Source: Cytophagaceae bacterium
GTDB taxonomy: Bacteria; Bacteroidota; Bacteroidia; Cytophagales; Cytophagaceae
Reading direction: 5' to 3'
NCBI GenBank assembly: GCA_021151805.1
Contig: JAGKWN010000027.1
Span: 1 to 42,381 of the forward strand
DNA: 42,381 nucleotides
Part shown: positions 1 through 9,338 of the stretch, piece by piece
Layout of the letters: the number at the start of each line of letters is the position of its first letter
How positions within the stretch are numbered: the first letter of the stretch is position 1
The notes under the pieces: model-generated
Told to the model about the DNA's origin: nothing
Seen by the model: only the letters and a program-made list of their open reading frames with translations
Databases searched by the model: none
Program-made: the position numbers and the translations under genes

Positions 1-92
1 GATTAGTTTACCTTTGAAGCTTATTGCTTTAGAAATTTTAAACACAGGATAACAAAATTTCGTAGTTATCAGGAACAAAATTAAATTTTACA

Positions 93-2303
93 ATGGCTGC
101 TCGTTTTAAAATTTATTTATTTTTAGTGCTATCCTTCCTGCTTCTTCAGGCAGGCAACAACTGCTTTGCAGCGGGTTCAATAACTGTTTCTATAGATTTA
201 AATGGTGTAACTGTAATTCCAGGTGGTTCCAAAAATGTACAAGTATGTAAAGGTTCTATCTTCAATTTACTGGTAAAGAATATAGCCAGCTCTGCTCCTT
301 CGGGTTCTGCAGTATACGAATGGAAAAACCTGGATTCCTTGAAAACATTAGCGTCCCAACAAATAAATACCGGTGATGCCGGAAGATGGGTAGCCACAAT
401 AAAATATTATAATACCAGCACTTCCAGCTGGACTTCAGCATCTGATACGGTATATGTTTCTTATTATACATCGAGCGGTTTTAAAATCACTACCACCACA
501 GGAGTACCCATTACCGGTTCGAATATATTTGTTTGTGGAAGTAAAGACAGTACTTTCCTTGCGTCTCCCGGCTATACGGATTATGTCTGGTATAAGAATA
601 GTAGTTCTAATGTTGTCAGCACCACAAACAGTCTAACCATTACGCAGGCAATGTTATCCGCATCCGAAGGAACGGTTTCGTTCTTTGTTACAGCAAAAAA
701 TTCTTTGGGATGCGACGTTTCGACACAGCAAAATATACGACGAGACAATTCCTTTGCTGTGAACCTTGGTCCCGACCAGGTGCTTTGCTCAGGAACTCCG
801 GTTACGCTTTCCTCTCCCGTTACTCCTCCGCCAAGCGTAATCTTTCTATATAAATGGAGTACAGGTGCGTCTAATGTTTCCTCAATATCTGTAAATACTG
901 CCGGCACCTATACATTATATGTAACCAGTAACGGATCTAAATGTGTATTGAACAGTTCCGTTAAGATCTCATACATAACACCACCTGTAGTAACCATTAC
1001 TCCGGATACAAGTATCTGTTACGGAACTTCGGTTCAGTTAAATGCCAATATTACCGGCAACGGAACTTACAGCTATGCATGGACACCAACAACTGGCTTA
1101 TCCAACCCATCCATCAGTAATCCTGTAGCGACTCCAACAGCGGTAGGTCCTACTGTATATACTGTAAAAATTACAGATGCACTCGGTTGCTCCGGCGGTA
1201 GCTCAAAAAGTACTACCATCACCATGCTGGCTCCATACACAAATCCTTACTTTACGCTGGATGCCGGCAATGACACAGCCTTCTGCTACAACCAGGCTAG
1301 TCAGCTGAATGCAACCATTACAGCAGCCTCTCCCAGCACCTATACCTGGGATTGGGGACCAGGACCTGGTTTTAATACACCCACTATCCAAAACCCACTC
1401 TTTACTTCTACCGATGTTGGAATGAAAAAATACGGTGTTACCGCTACCGATGCCAAAGGCTGTAAAAAAACAGATTCACTATTGATTGTGATCAACCCTG
1501 CACTATCTGTAACCACAAGCTTTACAGACAGTACTCAGTGTGTCGGTAATACAGTACAGTTATACGCTTCCGCTTCAGGCGGCAGCTCTGCCGTTTATGG
1601 ATTTAACTTTACACCACCCAACGGTGTAATTTCAGGTAATCAGTTTACCTACCTGCAACTCAAGGAGGGCCCGGAGGTTATTTCAGTAACCGCTGAAGAT
1701 GCTAAAGGCTGCATGAGCTCGGCAGTTGATGTAACCATTACAGGTTATAGACCTTACATTAAAGTAGCCGAAGGAGAAGATACTTCTGCTTTTGGCGGAA
1801 ACCCATTGGTACTGGTAGCAGATATCAAAAACAAACCGAACATTAAAATCGACTGGTACGAACAGTTCACCGATGCATTTTTAGTAAGCGGCCCAACCTA
1901 TACTTCCACAAAGAATGAAACGGTATATGCGTTCTGCAAGGATACAGTATTTGTATGCACCAATGCAGACACAGTAAGGGTTGAACACCTGGATGCCAAT
2001 ATGTATGTGATTTACATACCCAATGTTTTTTCTCCTGAAGCAAGTAGTGAAGAAAATCAAAAGCTGAAAGTTTATGGCACCTTAATTCAGGAGGATGGTT
2101 TTAGTTTCAGAATTTATAATCAATGGGGACAGTTGGTTTACCAGACAAATTCGTTTTCAGAAGCCAATACAAAAGGTTGGTCTGGTGAAGTAAAAAATAA
2201 CAGTACCAAACAATCATCCAATGTGTATACCTATACCGTTGATGGCAAATTTTTTGATGGTTCTTCCTTCAGCAGGGCCGGGACAGCCACTATGCTCCGG
2301 TAA
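93..2303 (+). CDS. Secreted multi-repeat surface protein with T9SS type B sorting domain
   Basis: Predicted secreted or cell-surface protein of 736 residues. An N-terminal signal peptide (about residues 1-27, hydrophobic stretch YLFLVLSFLLL) is followed by several Ig/PKD-like repeats. Each carries phrases such as LGPDQVLCSGTPVTL, TPDTSICYGTSVQL or DAGNDTAFCYNQASQL and ends near 'DA.GC'. The last ~95 residues (IYIPNVFSP... FRIYNQWGQLVYQT... GWSGEV...YTYTVDGKF) match the gliding-motility-associated C-terminal domain that routes proteins through the type IX secretion system. Repeats of this kind are usually adhesive or spacer modules; no catalytic motif is visible. It is followed 50 bp later by another T9SS substrate, so the two may be cotranscribed. 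Ligand unknown. Confidence 0.85.
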   Translation: MAARFKIYLFLVLSFLLLQAGNNCFAAGSITVSIDLNGVTVIPGGSKNVQVCKGSIFNLLVKNIASSAPSGSAVYEWKNLDSLKTLASQQINTGDAGRWVATIKYYNTSTSSWTSASDTVYVSYYTSSGFKITTTTGVPITGSNIFVCGSKDSTFLASPGYTDYVWYKNSSSNVVSTTNSLTITQAMLSASEGTVSFFVTAKNSLGCDVSTQQNIRRDNSFAVNLGPDQVLCSGTPVTLSSPVTPPPSVIFLYKWSTGASNVSSISVNTAGTYTLYVTSNGSKCVLNSSVKISYITPPVVTITPDTSICYGTSVQLNANITGNGTYSYAWTPTTGLSNPSISNPVATPTAVGPTVYTVKITDALGCSGGSSKSTTITMLAPYTNPYFTLDAGNDTAFCYNQASQLNATITAASPSTYTWDWGPGPGFNTPTIQNPLFTSTDVGMKKYGVTATDAKGCKKTDSLLIVINPALSVTTSFTDSTQCVGNTVQLYASASGGSSAVYGFNFTPPNGVISGNQFTYLQLKEGPEVISVTAEDAKGCMSSAVDVTITGYRPYIKVAEGEDTSAFGGNPLVLVADIKNKPNIKIDWYEQFTDAFLVSGPTYTSTKNETVYAFCKDTVFVCTNADTVRVEHLDANMYVIYIPNVFSPEASSEENQKLKVYGTLIQEDGFSFRIYNQWGQLVYQTNSFSEANTKGWSGEVKNNSTKQSSNVYTYTVDGKFFDGSSFSRAGTATMLR

Positions 2304-2353
2304 AACTATATACCCAGGCATTTCTATTCTCTGGAATATTCGTATTTTTGGAA

Positions 2354-4579
2354 ATGATTAACCGGACCTTTACCGTAGTTTTCTTATTTCTCAGTTCTAT
2401 TATTGTACATGCGCAAATTGACAAGGAATTCTGGTTTGCAGTTCCCTATGCCAATCCAAGCAATGGAAGAGCACCGGTATACTTACGGCTTGAAGCCTTT
2501 ACACAACCAGCAACAGTTACCATTGATGTACCCGCTAATCCAGCCTTACAGCCCAAAACAATTACAATCGCTGCCAACAGTTCTTATTCCTTTGATCTCA
2601 CAGGCTGGCTGGCTGATTTAGAAAATATTCCTGCCAATACCATTCTCAACAAGGGGTTGCATGTTACCGCAACCAAAGAGATCAGCGTGTATTATGAATT
2701 GTTTGGAGCCAGCATTTTCGCCCCAGGTACCAACAGCGACATCTTCACATTCAAAGGTAGAAATGCCCTGGGAAAACTCTTTTATACGCCATTCCAAACC
2801 CGTTGGGACAACCAGGTAGATATTGATGCCTGGGCTTCTTTTGATATTATCGCAACGGAAAACAATACCGTTGTAACAATTACACCAAGCCAGGATATCG
2901 TGGGCCACCTTGCTTCTACCCCCTTCACCATTGTCCTGCAGAAAGGACAAACCTGGAGCGGACAATCCATCACAACTATTGCTGCCAACAGACCAACCGG
3001 AACAAAGATAGAATCCACCAAACCTATTGCTGTAACCGTAAAAGACGATTCGATGCTTTTGGAGGCACACTGGGACATGGGCGGCGACCAGATCATTCCG
3101 GTAAGCCAATGCGGAACTGCTTATTTTGTATTGAAACACCTGCTGCTCTCCTTAGAACCTGATAATGATTTTGCCTATGTGCTGGCAACCGAAGACAATA
3201 CACAGATATTCATAGACGGAGCCGCAAGTCCGTTGATCACGCTCAATGCCGGTGCGCAAACAGAAATACCTATTAACCAGGCTACCTATATTACATCATC
3301 TGCACCGGTATACGTATTGCATGTAACAGGTTTCGACCGTGAACTGGCCGAAGCAATCATTCCCCAGGCAAGATGTACCGGCTACAAAGAAGTTGGTTTT
3401 ATCCGCTCCAACACAGAAGATCTTATATTGAATATCCTCACGAAAAAAGGGAATGAAAACGCCTTTATACTGAATGGTAAAAACACACTGATCCAGGCAA
3501 GTGATTTTTCTGTTATTCCCGGCAATACCGATTGGGTATTCACCAGTAAATATTTTAACTCAACGCAGCTTCCTGCCTTAAGAGCCAACCTGCTAACAAA
3601 CAGCAAAGGATCATTCCATCTAAGCATTATGAACGGCGGCACAGATACAGGTTTCCGCTATGGCTACTTTTCAGACTTTGGCTTCGTTGACCTCGGCTCC
3701 GATACAGTTGTTTGTGCAGGCACACCTTATGAAATTTCTGCCGGCATCCAGAAAGACAGCTACCTGTGGACACCAACAGGTAAAACCACTTCCAGTATTA
3801 TTGCCCGTGACTCCGGTACTTATTCGGTACTTGTAACAAAAGACACCTGCTCGTTCAGAGATACGATTCACATCAGCTACTATGCCGACCAGGGCGATAT
3901 CATTTCATCAAAAAATACAGATAGCACCTGTGCCAACCAAACACTTGTGATCAGCACCCAGCCTGTTTATCATGATTTCCTATGGTCTACAGGAGAAACA
4001 ACAACCAGCATTGCCGTGAATCAAAGTAATAACTATCGGCTAACTGCAAAGAATATTTTTGGCTGTACAGAAAAAGATTCCTTAAAAATCACAGTACTGC
4101 CCCTGCCAACAGGAAATATTACCTACAGTCCGCCAAACGATCAAACATTTTGTTCTACAGATATTGTGCATTTAGCTGCACCAGCAAACTTTAGTTCTTA
4201 TCTTTGGCATACCGGAGAAACGACTCAGAATATCCAGACAACTAAGACCGGGGATGGAATATATTCGGTTGTATTAACAGATAGTTTGGGCTGCAAAAAT
4301 CCGGTTTACCTGGAAGTAGATTGTTCGGTCTTCATAGAAGTATATAACCTGATTACTCCCAATGGCGATGGGCTCAACGATTTCTTTGAAGTATCCGGAC
4401 TATTGAATAACACCTATGCACTCAAAATTTATAATAGCTGGGGCGCTTTGGTATATTCAAACGATAATTACAATAATATCTGGGATGCTGAACCTCTCGA
4501 AGACGGGGTTTATTATTTCAGTCTTACTCATTACAAAGGAAAACGAAACATAAAAGGCTGGTTTCATGCGATTCATTAA
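2354..4579 (+). CDS. IgGFc-binding-domain-like secreted protein with T9SS type B sorting domain
   Basis: Predicted surface protein of 741 residues from the ATG at 2354; a TTG two codons upstream (2348) is also open, but ATG gives the cleaner signal peptide (INRTFTVVFLFLSSIIVHAQ, cleaved after HAQ). Residues ~20-440 (DKEFWFAVPYAN..., repeated 'ATEDNT.I.I', 'KPIAVTVKDDSM...GGDQIIPV') resemble the IgGFc-binding N-terminal domain found in many Bacteroidetes adhesins. Two or three Ig-like repeats follow (LGSDTVVCAGTPYEI, YLWTPTG). The end (VYNLITPNGDGLNDFFEV...LKIYNSWGALVY...GVYYFSL) is a classic T9SS type B sorting domain. The last 14 bases overlap the start of the ion-channel gene, which implies translational coupling. 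The domain name does not mean it binds IgG. Confidence 0.82.
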   Translation: MINRTFTVVFLFLSSIIVHAQIDKEFWFAVPYANPSNGRAPVYLRLEAFTQPATVTIDVPANPALQPKTITIAANSSYSFDLTGWLADLENIPANTILNKGLHVTATKEISVYYELFGASIFAPGTNSDIFTFKGRNALGKLFYTPFQTRWDNQVDIDAWASFDIIATENNTVVTITPSQDIVGHLASTPFTIVLQKGQTWSGQSITTIAANRPTGTKIESTKPIAVTVKDDSMLLEAHWDMGGDQIIPVSQCGTAYFVLKHLLLSLEPDNDFAYVLATEDNTQIFIDGAASPLITLNAGAQTEIPINQATYITSSAPVYVLHVTGFDRELAEAIIPQARCTGYKEVGFIRSNTEDLILNILTKKGNENAFILNGKNTLIQASDFSVIPGNTDWVFTSKYFNSTQLPALRANLLTNSKGSFHLSIMNGGTDTGFRYGYFSDFGFVDLGSDTVVCAGTPYEISAGIQKDSYLWTPTGKTTSSIIARDSGTYSVLVTKDTCSFRDTIHISYYADQGDIISSKNTDSTCANQTLVISTQPVYHDFLWSTGETTTSIAVNQSNNYRLTAKNIFGCTEKDSLKITVLPLPTGNITYSPPNDQTFCSTDIVHLAAPANFSSYLWHTGETTQNIQTTKTGDGIYSVVLTDSLGCKNPVYLEVDCSVFIEVYNLITPNGDGLNDFFEVSGLLNNTYALKIYNSWGALVYSNDNYNNIWDAEPLEDGVYYFSLTHYKGKRNIKGWFHAIH

Positions 4580-5531
4580 AATATTATTTTTTACGCTGCT
4601 TGTATTCATCTGCGTTCAACAACGGGTAAAAGCTGCTCCTGAAGTACCCGATACCGTTAAGGTTGGAAGCTATATCCTGAGTTTACATGATATCAATTTT
4701 CATGATAAAGAATATACCATGCGTTACTGGCTGTGGTTTGTATACAACAATCCCCGCTTCGACTTCACCACGCAGGTAGAAGTTCCCAATGCGAAAAGCG
4801 TTGAGAAACCTGATGTACTTGTTGATACCATCAATGGTAAAACATGGGTATTGATGAAGATGAAATCAGTAATGAAACAATCCTGGAACGTAAACGATTA
4901 TCCGTTTGATGAGCAGAATATTGTGCTATCCATTGAAAACACCATGTACGACAAAAAATGGCTGGTATATGAAATAGACTCTGCTGGCAGCAGTTACGCT
5001 CCTACGATGAATGTTGACGGCTGGAAGATCAAGAACTTCCGTGTAATGCGCGGAGAAAACGTGTACAACACATCTTTCGGAGATCCCAGAGCAACAACCT
5101 CAAAAGCTGAATACGATTCATTCAATATAAAAATGACACTTGAACGCGACGCGATGGGACTGTTCATGAAAATTTTTCTGGGTATGTATATCGCTTTCTT
5201 CATTGGCAGTATTGCATTCTTTATTGAAGTGAAAGAAATAGAATCACGTTTTGCACTGCCAGTAGGTGGCCTATTTGCAGCGGTTGGTAATAAGTACATC
5301 ATTGATTCATTGCTTCCAGAAACCTCTGATTATACACTGGTTGATACACTGCACTCAATCACCTTTGTGTTTATTTTCCTTTCCATCTTCCTGATTGCTT
5401 ATTGCACACAGCTGCATGAAAAAAATAAAGCATTTAAAGCTGAGCGTGTAAATATCATTGGTTCAAGGATTATGATTACCAGTTATATTCTGCTGAACAT
5501 CTTCTTTGTTTCAATGGCAGCATTCTTTTAA
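4566..5531 (+). CDS. Bacterial pentameric ligand-gated ion channel (Cys-loop receptor family) homologue
   Basis: A 321-residue protein with a signal peptide (1-23), a beta-rich extracellular domain (~28-195) and four transmembrane helices: M1 ~198-220, M2 ~228-250, M3 ~259-280, M4 ~300-321. Residues 112-117 read YPFDEQ, the conserved loop signature (F/Y-P-F-D-x-Q) of this family. No cysteine pair flanks it, as in the bacterial GLIC and ELIC channels. The M2-M3 linker ends in a LPET motif, also typical. It would act as a homopentamer in a membrane, gated by an unknown ligand. Lys243 lies inside predicted M2, which is odd for an open pore lining. Its ATG overlaps the preceding surface-protein gene by 14 bp, so the two are probably cotranslated. 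Fold assignment is confident; ligand and conductance are unknown. Confidence 0.82.
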   Translation: MRFIKILFFTLLVFICVQQRVKAAPEVPDTVKVGSYILSLHDINFHDKEYTMRYWLWFVYNNPRFDFTTQVEVPNAKSVEKPDVLVDTINGKTWVLMKMKSVMKQSWNVNDYPFDEQNIVLSIENTMYDKKWLVYEIDSAGSSYAPTMNVDGWKIKNFRVMRGENVYNTSFGDPRATTSKAEYDSFNIKMTLERDAMGLFMKIFLGMYIAFFIGSIAFFIEVKEIESRFALPVGGLFAAVGNKYIIDSLLPETSDYTLVDTLHSITFVFIFLSIFLIAYCTQLHEKNKAFKAERVNIIGSRIMITSYILLNIFFVSMAAFF

Positions 5532-5548
5532 AATCAGATCAAAGATTT

Positions 5549-5749
5549 ATGTCTATTTCACTTGACACCATACGCATCGGTAAGAAGTATTACATCATTA
5601 ACTATGGTGAAAGACATGAGTTTATTGTGCTGAGACGTATTGCGGAAAATAATTATCTGATTAAGGACCTGCTGACCCTAGAAAAATATGAGCTGCAGGA
5701 ATTTATTGCCTACGGAAAGGGCGATGATTTTGAACTGTTCGAATTATAG
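5549..5749 (+). CDS. Small conserved-looking protein of unknown function
   Basis: A 66-residue soluble protein with no signal peptide or membrane segment. The sequence (IRIGKKYYIINYGERHEFIV..., 'NYLIKDLLTLEKYELQEFI') looks like a small beta-barrel fold, possibly SH3-like, but I do not recognise a named family. It starts 17 bp after the ion-channel gene on the same strand, so it is probably the last gene of that transcript. Its stop codon abuts and overlaps the end of the convergent gene at 5744-6220, leaving no room for a terminator between them. Confidence 0.6.
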   Translation: MSISLDTIRIGKKYYIINYGERHEFIVLRRIAENNYLIKDLLTLEKYELQEFIAYGKGDDFELFEL

Positions 5750-6220
5750 GCATAACCCCTTCAACTCCTGCTCGTAATCAAACTGAAGATCTTCATGCAA
5801 CGTTTTCAGTGCTTTTTCAACTTTGGTCAATTGACGATAATACAGATTTTCAATAACGGTGCTGTGACTGATCTTAATATCTGCTGCTTTCATTTTTGAA
5901 CAGAAGTACATCAGTACTTCAATCTCTGTTTGCTTGATCCCGGAATACTTCACATACTTTGTCACAGAACGAACAATCTTTTGCAACCCTTTCTTGGCTA
6001 CATAGAGATTGCTGGTGTTCAGCAGTTCGAACTGTTCATCGACATCGGCCTTGATAGCGGCGATATAATCCGCTTCATTACCCGCTTCAAAAATAAGATA
6101 CGTAAGAAGCTCCTTGCTCTCTTTTTTATATTTAGCCAAACGAATGCAGATCTCCACCAGCTCTTTGGGTGAGAGCGCCTGCAATTCTTTCTTGAGTTCG
6201 TTTAAGGTAGCTGCTTTCAT
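5744..6220 (-). CDS. Conserved hypothetical helical protein
   Basis: A 158-residue protein predicted to be nearly all alpha-helical (MKAATLNELKKELQALSPKE..., 'LVEICIRLAKYKKESKELLTYLIFEAG'). There is no signal peptide, no transmembrane helix and no catalytic motif. I do not recognise the family. It starts 5 bp downstream of the porin stop codon, so it is the third gene of an lpxK-porin-orf unit. Its 3' end meets the convergent small gene ending at 5749. Confidence 0.7.
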   Translation of the reverse strand: MKAATLNELKKELQALSPKELVEICIRLAKYKKESKELLTYLIFEAGNEADYIAAIKADVDEQFELLNTSNLYVAKKGLQKIVRSVTKYVKYSGIKQTEIEVLMYFCSKMKAADIKISHSTVIENLYYRQLTKVEKALKTLHEDLQFDYEQELKGLCL

Positions 6221-6225
6221 CCGGC

Positions 6226-8223
6226 TTAGTCAAAGAATCTCCAGCTGATCCCAAAGTCGATCGTCCAGGGAATGCCTGTATAATATGGCGTTGCACAATA
6301 TCCTTTCTTCGGCGTAATCAAACCTTTCACATTCGCCAGTTTCACAAAAATACGGGCTGTACGGATCTGCATATTTACAAAATAATCAACCACAACATAC
6401 CGGTCGATGTAATTAAAATCCATACCCCCATTGCCCGTATAGGTGGTAACGTAATACTGCTGCATCAGCGGATTGTAACCATTGGACTGGAAAGAAGAGC
6501 GGTACAATACATCAAAACCTGTTTGTAGTAAGGTCGCACGTTTAAACAGCCACGCTTCAATAAAGAGCTGCGTGGCATTCACCACCTGCGGCATCTGCAG
6601 CTTGCTGTATCTGCCCTGGTCAAGCGAATTATACTGGAATTCATTGTAAACATGGATCTTCCACAAATTAAAGCGCAGTCCTAATTTAGCCTGGATATGT
6701 GTGATAGCAGTATCGTACTGGGCTGGTGTACCGGCTTCTGTAAAATAGATGTAATTTTTATACTGATTCCATGCAACCGAAGGAATAACATCTATTTTTT
6801 TCTTTTTGAAACCATATTCCGCAGACAGATGGTTTACATATTGTAAATCAAAATCAGTTTTATTCCATTTAACCAGATTACTTTGATAATGACTTTGTAT
6901 CATACTCGGCGATACTGCCCAGGTGCTGCCTTCCAGCCTGAAACCTTTATGCACGAAAGACAGTGAAGCATTATAATTATTTTTAGTAGAATCTTTCGGA
7001 CTAGCCAACGTGTTCGTATGATTCAATACACCCCAATCCACGCTTGCTTCGGCATACGACTTCCCTTCTTCGTCGAAATACCTTCTCAAAATTCCATCCA
7101 CATACCATTCTGATGTATAGCGGTTATAAGGCGAAATCGAATCGTAATATTCGCGCTGGCGCATCGTCACGTAGCGGTTCTTGATAAAGGCAGCATAAAA
7201 GAACTTGCTACTGCTCCCCTTCACACCTGCGCGGTTATCCATGAAATTAAAATCGGTTCGGTCTGCGATGGAAACCGTATCGTATGCGCCTCCCGGAGTA
7301 TATGCAGAGAAACGTTCGTAGAAAGGTTCGTTGGTAGCCAGACTATTGTCGGTATAGCGGTTGATTTTTCTTGAAAAATCAAAGCGATGAAACAGCTGCA
7401 ATTTATCACCTTTCACAAGATCATAATGCTGGTAGACCCGGTAATTGTAGCGTTTATCCAACGAGCGCGCATTGATCAGCCATACGGTGCTCAGCTGATT
7501 GTTGAACATGTCGTATTTATCGGCAAGCTGCATCTTTCCATCATCACCAACCACCGAATCCAGCTTGATACCACCATTCTCAAAGTTATGCGCCTCCATG
7601 TAATTGAACGATGCCAGTAAAAAGTAACGTTCATTCTTCGAATGATGCGACACAAAAAAATCAAAGGCATAATTCTCTGCCTGCTTATCATTACGCGTTA
7701 CGTAACCGATAATTTTCTTGGACACAATTCTGCGCAGGTCAATCCCGAAATTCCATTGTGCATTGATGTTTCGCGTGAAAGACGCTTCCATGCTCTGCTG
7801 CCCCCTGCTGCCTTGGTAATACTTCAGTTCTGCATATGGAGATTTGGTATCGAAATATTTGATGTTATTGGCATTGTATTCAAACGGACTATACACATTA
7901 AAACCTGTTTGCAAACCTGTTTGTGACGGCAGATGCGAAGTAATACACTGAATCGGTGTCACCCAGTTCCCCAAATCCTGGCTATACTGAGCATTGCGAT
8001 ATATATACCCGTAACGCTGTATGCTTGCCAAACTGCTATCTACCTCTGTTTTTAATCCCCTGTTATAAAACACATCCGTTTCTGTACCATAGCGCACGCT
8101 GTGATACCCATAGAGCTGTTTGGTAGAATCATCGAGGATCTGCGCACCGGAAGAAAAAATTATTCCTGTAAAAAGAATAATACCGGTAACACGTTTTAAT
8201 AATGTATGAATGAAATATGACAT
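6226..8223 (-). CDS. Putative outer membrane porin (Porin_10-like)
   Basis: A 665-residue predicted outer membrane beta-barrel. A signal peptide (about residues 1-28, ending SSGAQ) is followed by long alternating amphipathic strands with many aromatic girdle residues. The opening region (SVRYGTETDVFYNRGLKTEVDSS...RYGYIYRNAQYSQDLGNWVTP) and the ending (GYCATPYYTGIPWTIDFGISWRFFD) resemble the 'putative porin' family common in Bacteroidetes. The start codon lies directly against the lpxK stop (no gap), so it is almost certainly translated from the same message. The pairing with a lipid A gene is consistent with an envelope role, but the transported substrate is unknown. Confidence 0.78.
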   Translation of the reverse strand: MSYFIHTLLKRVTGIILFTGIIFSSGAQILDDSTKQLYGYHSVRYGTETDVFYNRGLKTEVDSSLASIQRYGYIYRNAQYSQDLGNWVTPIQCITSHLPSQTGLQTGFNVYSPFEYNANNIKYFDTKSPYAELKYYQGSRGQQSMEASFTRNINAQWNFGIDLRRIVSKKIIGYVTRNDKQAENYAFDFFVSHHSKNERYFLLASFNYMEAHNFENGGIKLDSVVGDDGKMQLADKYDMFNNQLSTVWLINARSLDKRYNYRVYQHYDLVKGDKLQLFHRFDFSRKINRYTDNSLATNEPFYERFSAYTPGGAYDTVSIADRTDFNFMDNRAGVKGSSSKFFYAAFIKNRYVTMRQREYYDSISPYNRYTSEWYVDGILRRYFDEEGKSYAEASVDWGVLNHTNTLASPKDSTKNNYNASLSFVHKGFRLEGSTWAVSPSMIQSHYQSNLVKWNKTDFDLQYVNHLSAEYGFKKKKIDVIPSVAWNQYKNYIYFTEAGTPAQYDTAITHIQAKLGLRFNLWKIHVYNEFQYNSLDQGRYSKLQMPQVVNATQLFIEAWLFKRATLLQTGFDVLYRSSFQSNGYNPLMQQYYVTTYTGNGGMDFNYIDRYVVVDYFVNMQIRTARIFVKLANVKGLITPKKGYCATPYYTGIPWTIDFGISWRFFD

Positions 8224-9273
8224 TTATGAATGATTGATAAGACTGTTCAGTCTCTGAGTAATTTTAGTATCTATAACAGACAGAAGTTCTTCCTTGTTTG
8301 TCTGAATAAGTAAATCGATTGGAATATACATCCAGGTATTTTCAATACCACACGTTTTAAACAAAGGTACAACTTTAACCCAATCTTTTTCAGTAGTTAA
8401 CACCTGCGCCTTCGGATTCCGTTGCTGAAGCTCCTGAACGGTCTTCAAGTCAGTTTCTGTGTATGTATAATGATCTTTCTTATTGATGTGTTCTATAACC
8501 CGTAGTCCTTTCGTTGCAAGATATTCCACCAACGGACCGGGATTGGCAATGCCTGTAACCAGGATTATCTGGTCGAAGTTTCCACCGTTTGTTTGTCTAT
8601 TTGTATAAGCTCCGTATTGAATGGCTGTATAATGCACCGGAATCTGTTTGTGGGCATAGCGATGAATCGTTTCATGATCCAACGGTTTATGTACCGTCGG
8701 ACTTTTCGTTACCACTACCATATCGGCGCGGGCCGCGCCGCTTCTAAATTCCCGCAGCATACCAGCAGGCAGAACATAATCTTTATAAAAAGGATCTTTA
8801 TATTCTGTAAGCAGGATGTTCACATCCCGTTGAATTCTTCTATGCTGGAATCCATCATCAAGAATGATCAATTGCAATCCTGGTATTTGTTGCAGCAATT
8901 GTTGCGCACCTGCAACCCGGTCTTCACATACAGCTACCTGGTAACGCCCGGCAGCATGGGTATATAATTGCAATGGTTCATCGCCAATAGTAGCAGCGGT
9001 TGAATCTCCGTTTGCCAGAACAAAACCTTTGGTTTTGCGACCATACCCTCTGCTCAGGACAGCGATTTTATATGATGAGGAAAAATGATTCAATAAGAAT
9101 TGAGTGAAAGGGGTTTTACCGGTGCCACCGGCTTTCAGATTGCCGACACAGATCACGGCTACAGGGACCGGATAACTTTTAAACCAGGATCTATCATATA
9201 AGTAATTCCTGCAGGAGGCAATTGCTCCATACAGGATTGAAAACGGCCACGCTAAAATTTTCAGAAAAATCAC
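8224..9273 (-). CDS. lpxK: Tetraacyldisaccharide 4'-kinase
   Basis: LpxK phosphorylates the 4' position of the tetraacyldisaccharide-1-phosphate lipid A precursor at the inner face of the inner membrane. At 349 residues it is the normal family length. The N-terminus has a short hydrophobic anchor, then the P-loop GNLKAGGTGKTP (residues 44-55) and the conserved LDDGFQHR motif (~residue 139). It heads an lpxK-porin-orf operon on the minus strand. Divergent from the Nif3-family gene, whose start at 9339 leaves only 65 bp for two opposing promoters. Confidence 0.95.
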   Translation of the reverse strand: MIFLKILAWPFSILYGAIASCRNYLYDRSWFKSYPVPVAVICVGNLKAGGTGKTPFTQFLLNHFSSSYKIAVLSRGYGRKTKGFVLANGDSTAATIGDEPLQLYTHAAGRYQVAVCEDRVAGAQQLLQQIPGLQLIILDDGFQHRRIQRDVNILLTEYKDPFYKDYVLPAGMLREFRSGAARADMVVVTKSPTVHKPLDHETIHRYAHKQIPVHYTAIQYGAYTNRQTNGGNFDQIILVTGIANPGPLVEYLATKGLRVIEHINKKDHYTYTETDLKTVQELQQRNPKAQVLTTEKDWVKVVPLFKTCGIENTWMYIPIDLLIQTNKEELLSVIDTKITQRLNSLINHS

Positions 9274-9338
9274 CTTATATTTATCCTACGATTAATTTTA
9301 AAGCAAATTGCAAAGTCAGGCTCATTTTCACAAATCCT

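Noticed and set aside
2618..3139. A 173-codon minus-strand frame inside the IgGFc-like surface protein gene
   Set aside because: Lies wholly within a well-supported plus-strand gene and shows no family features.
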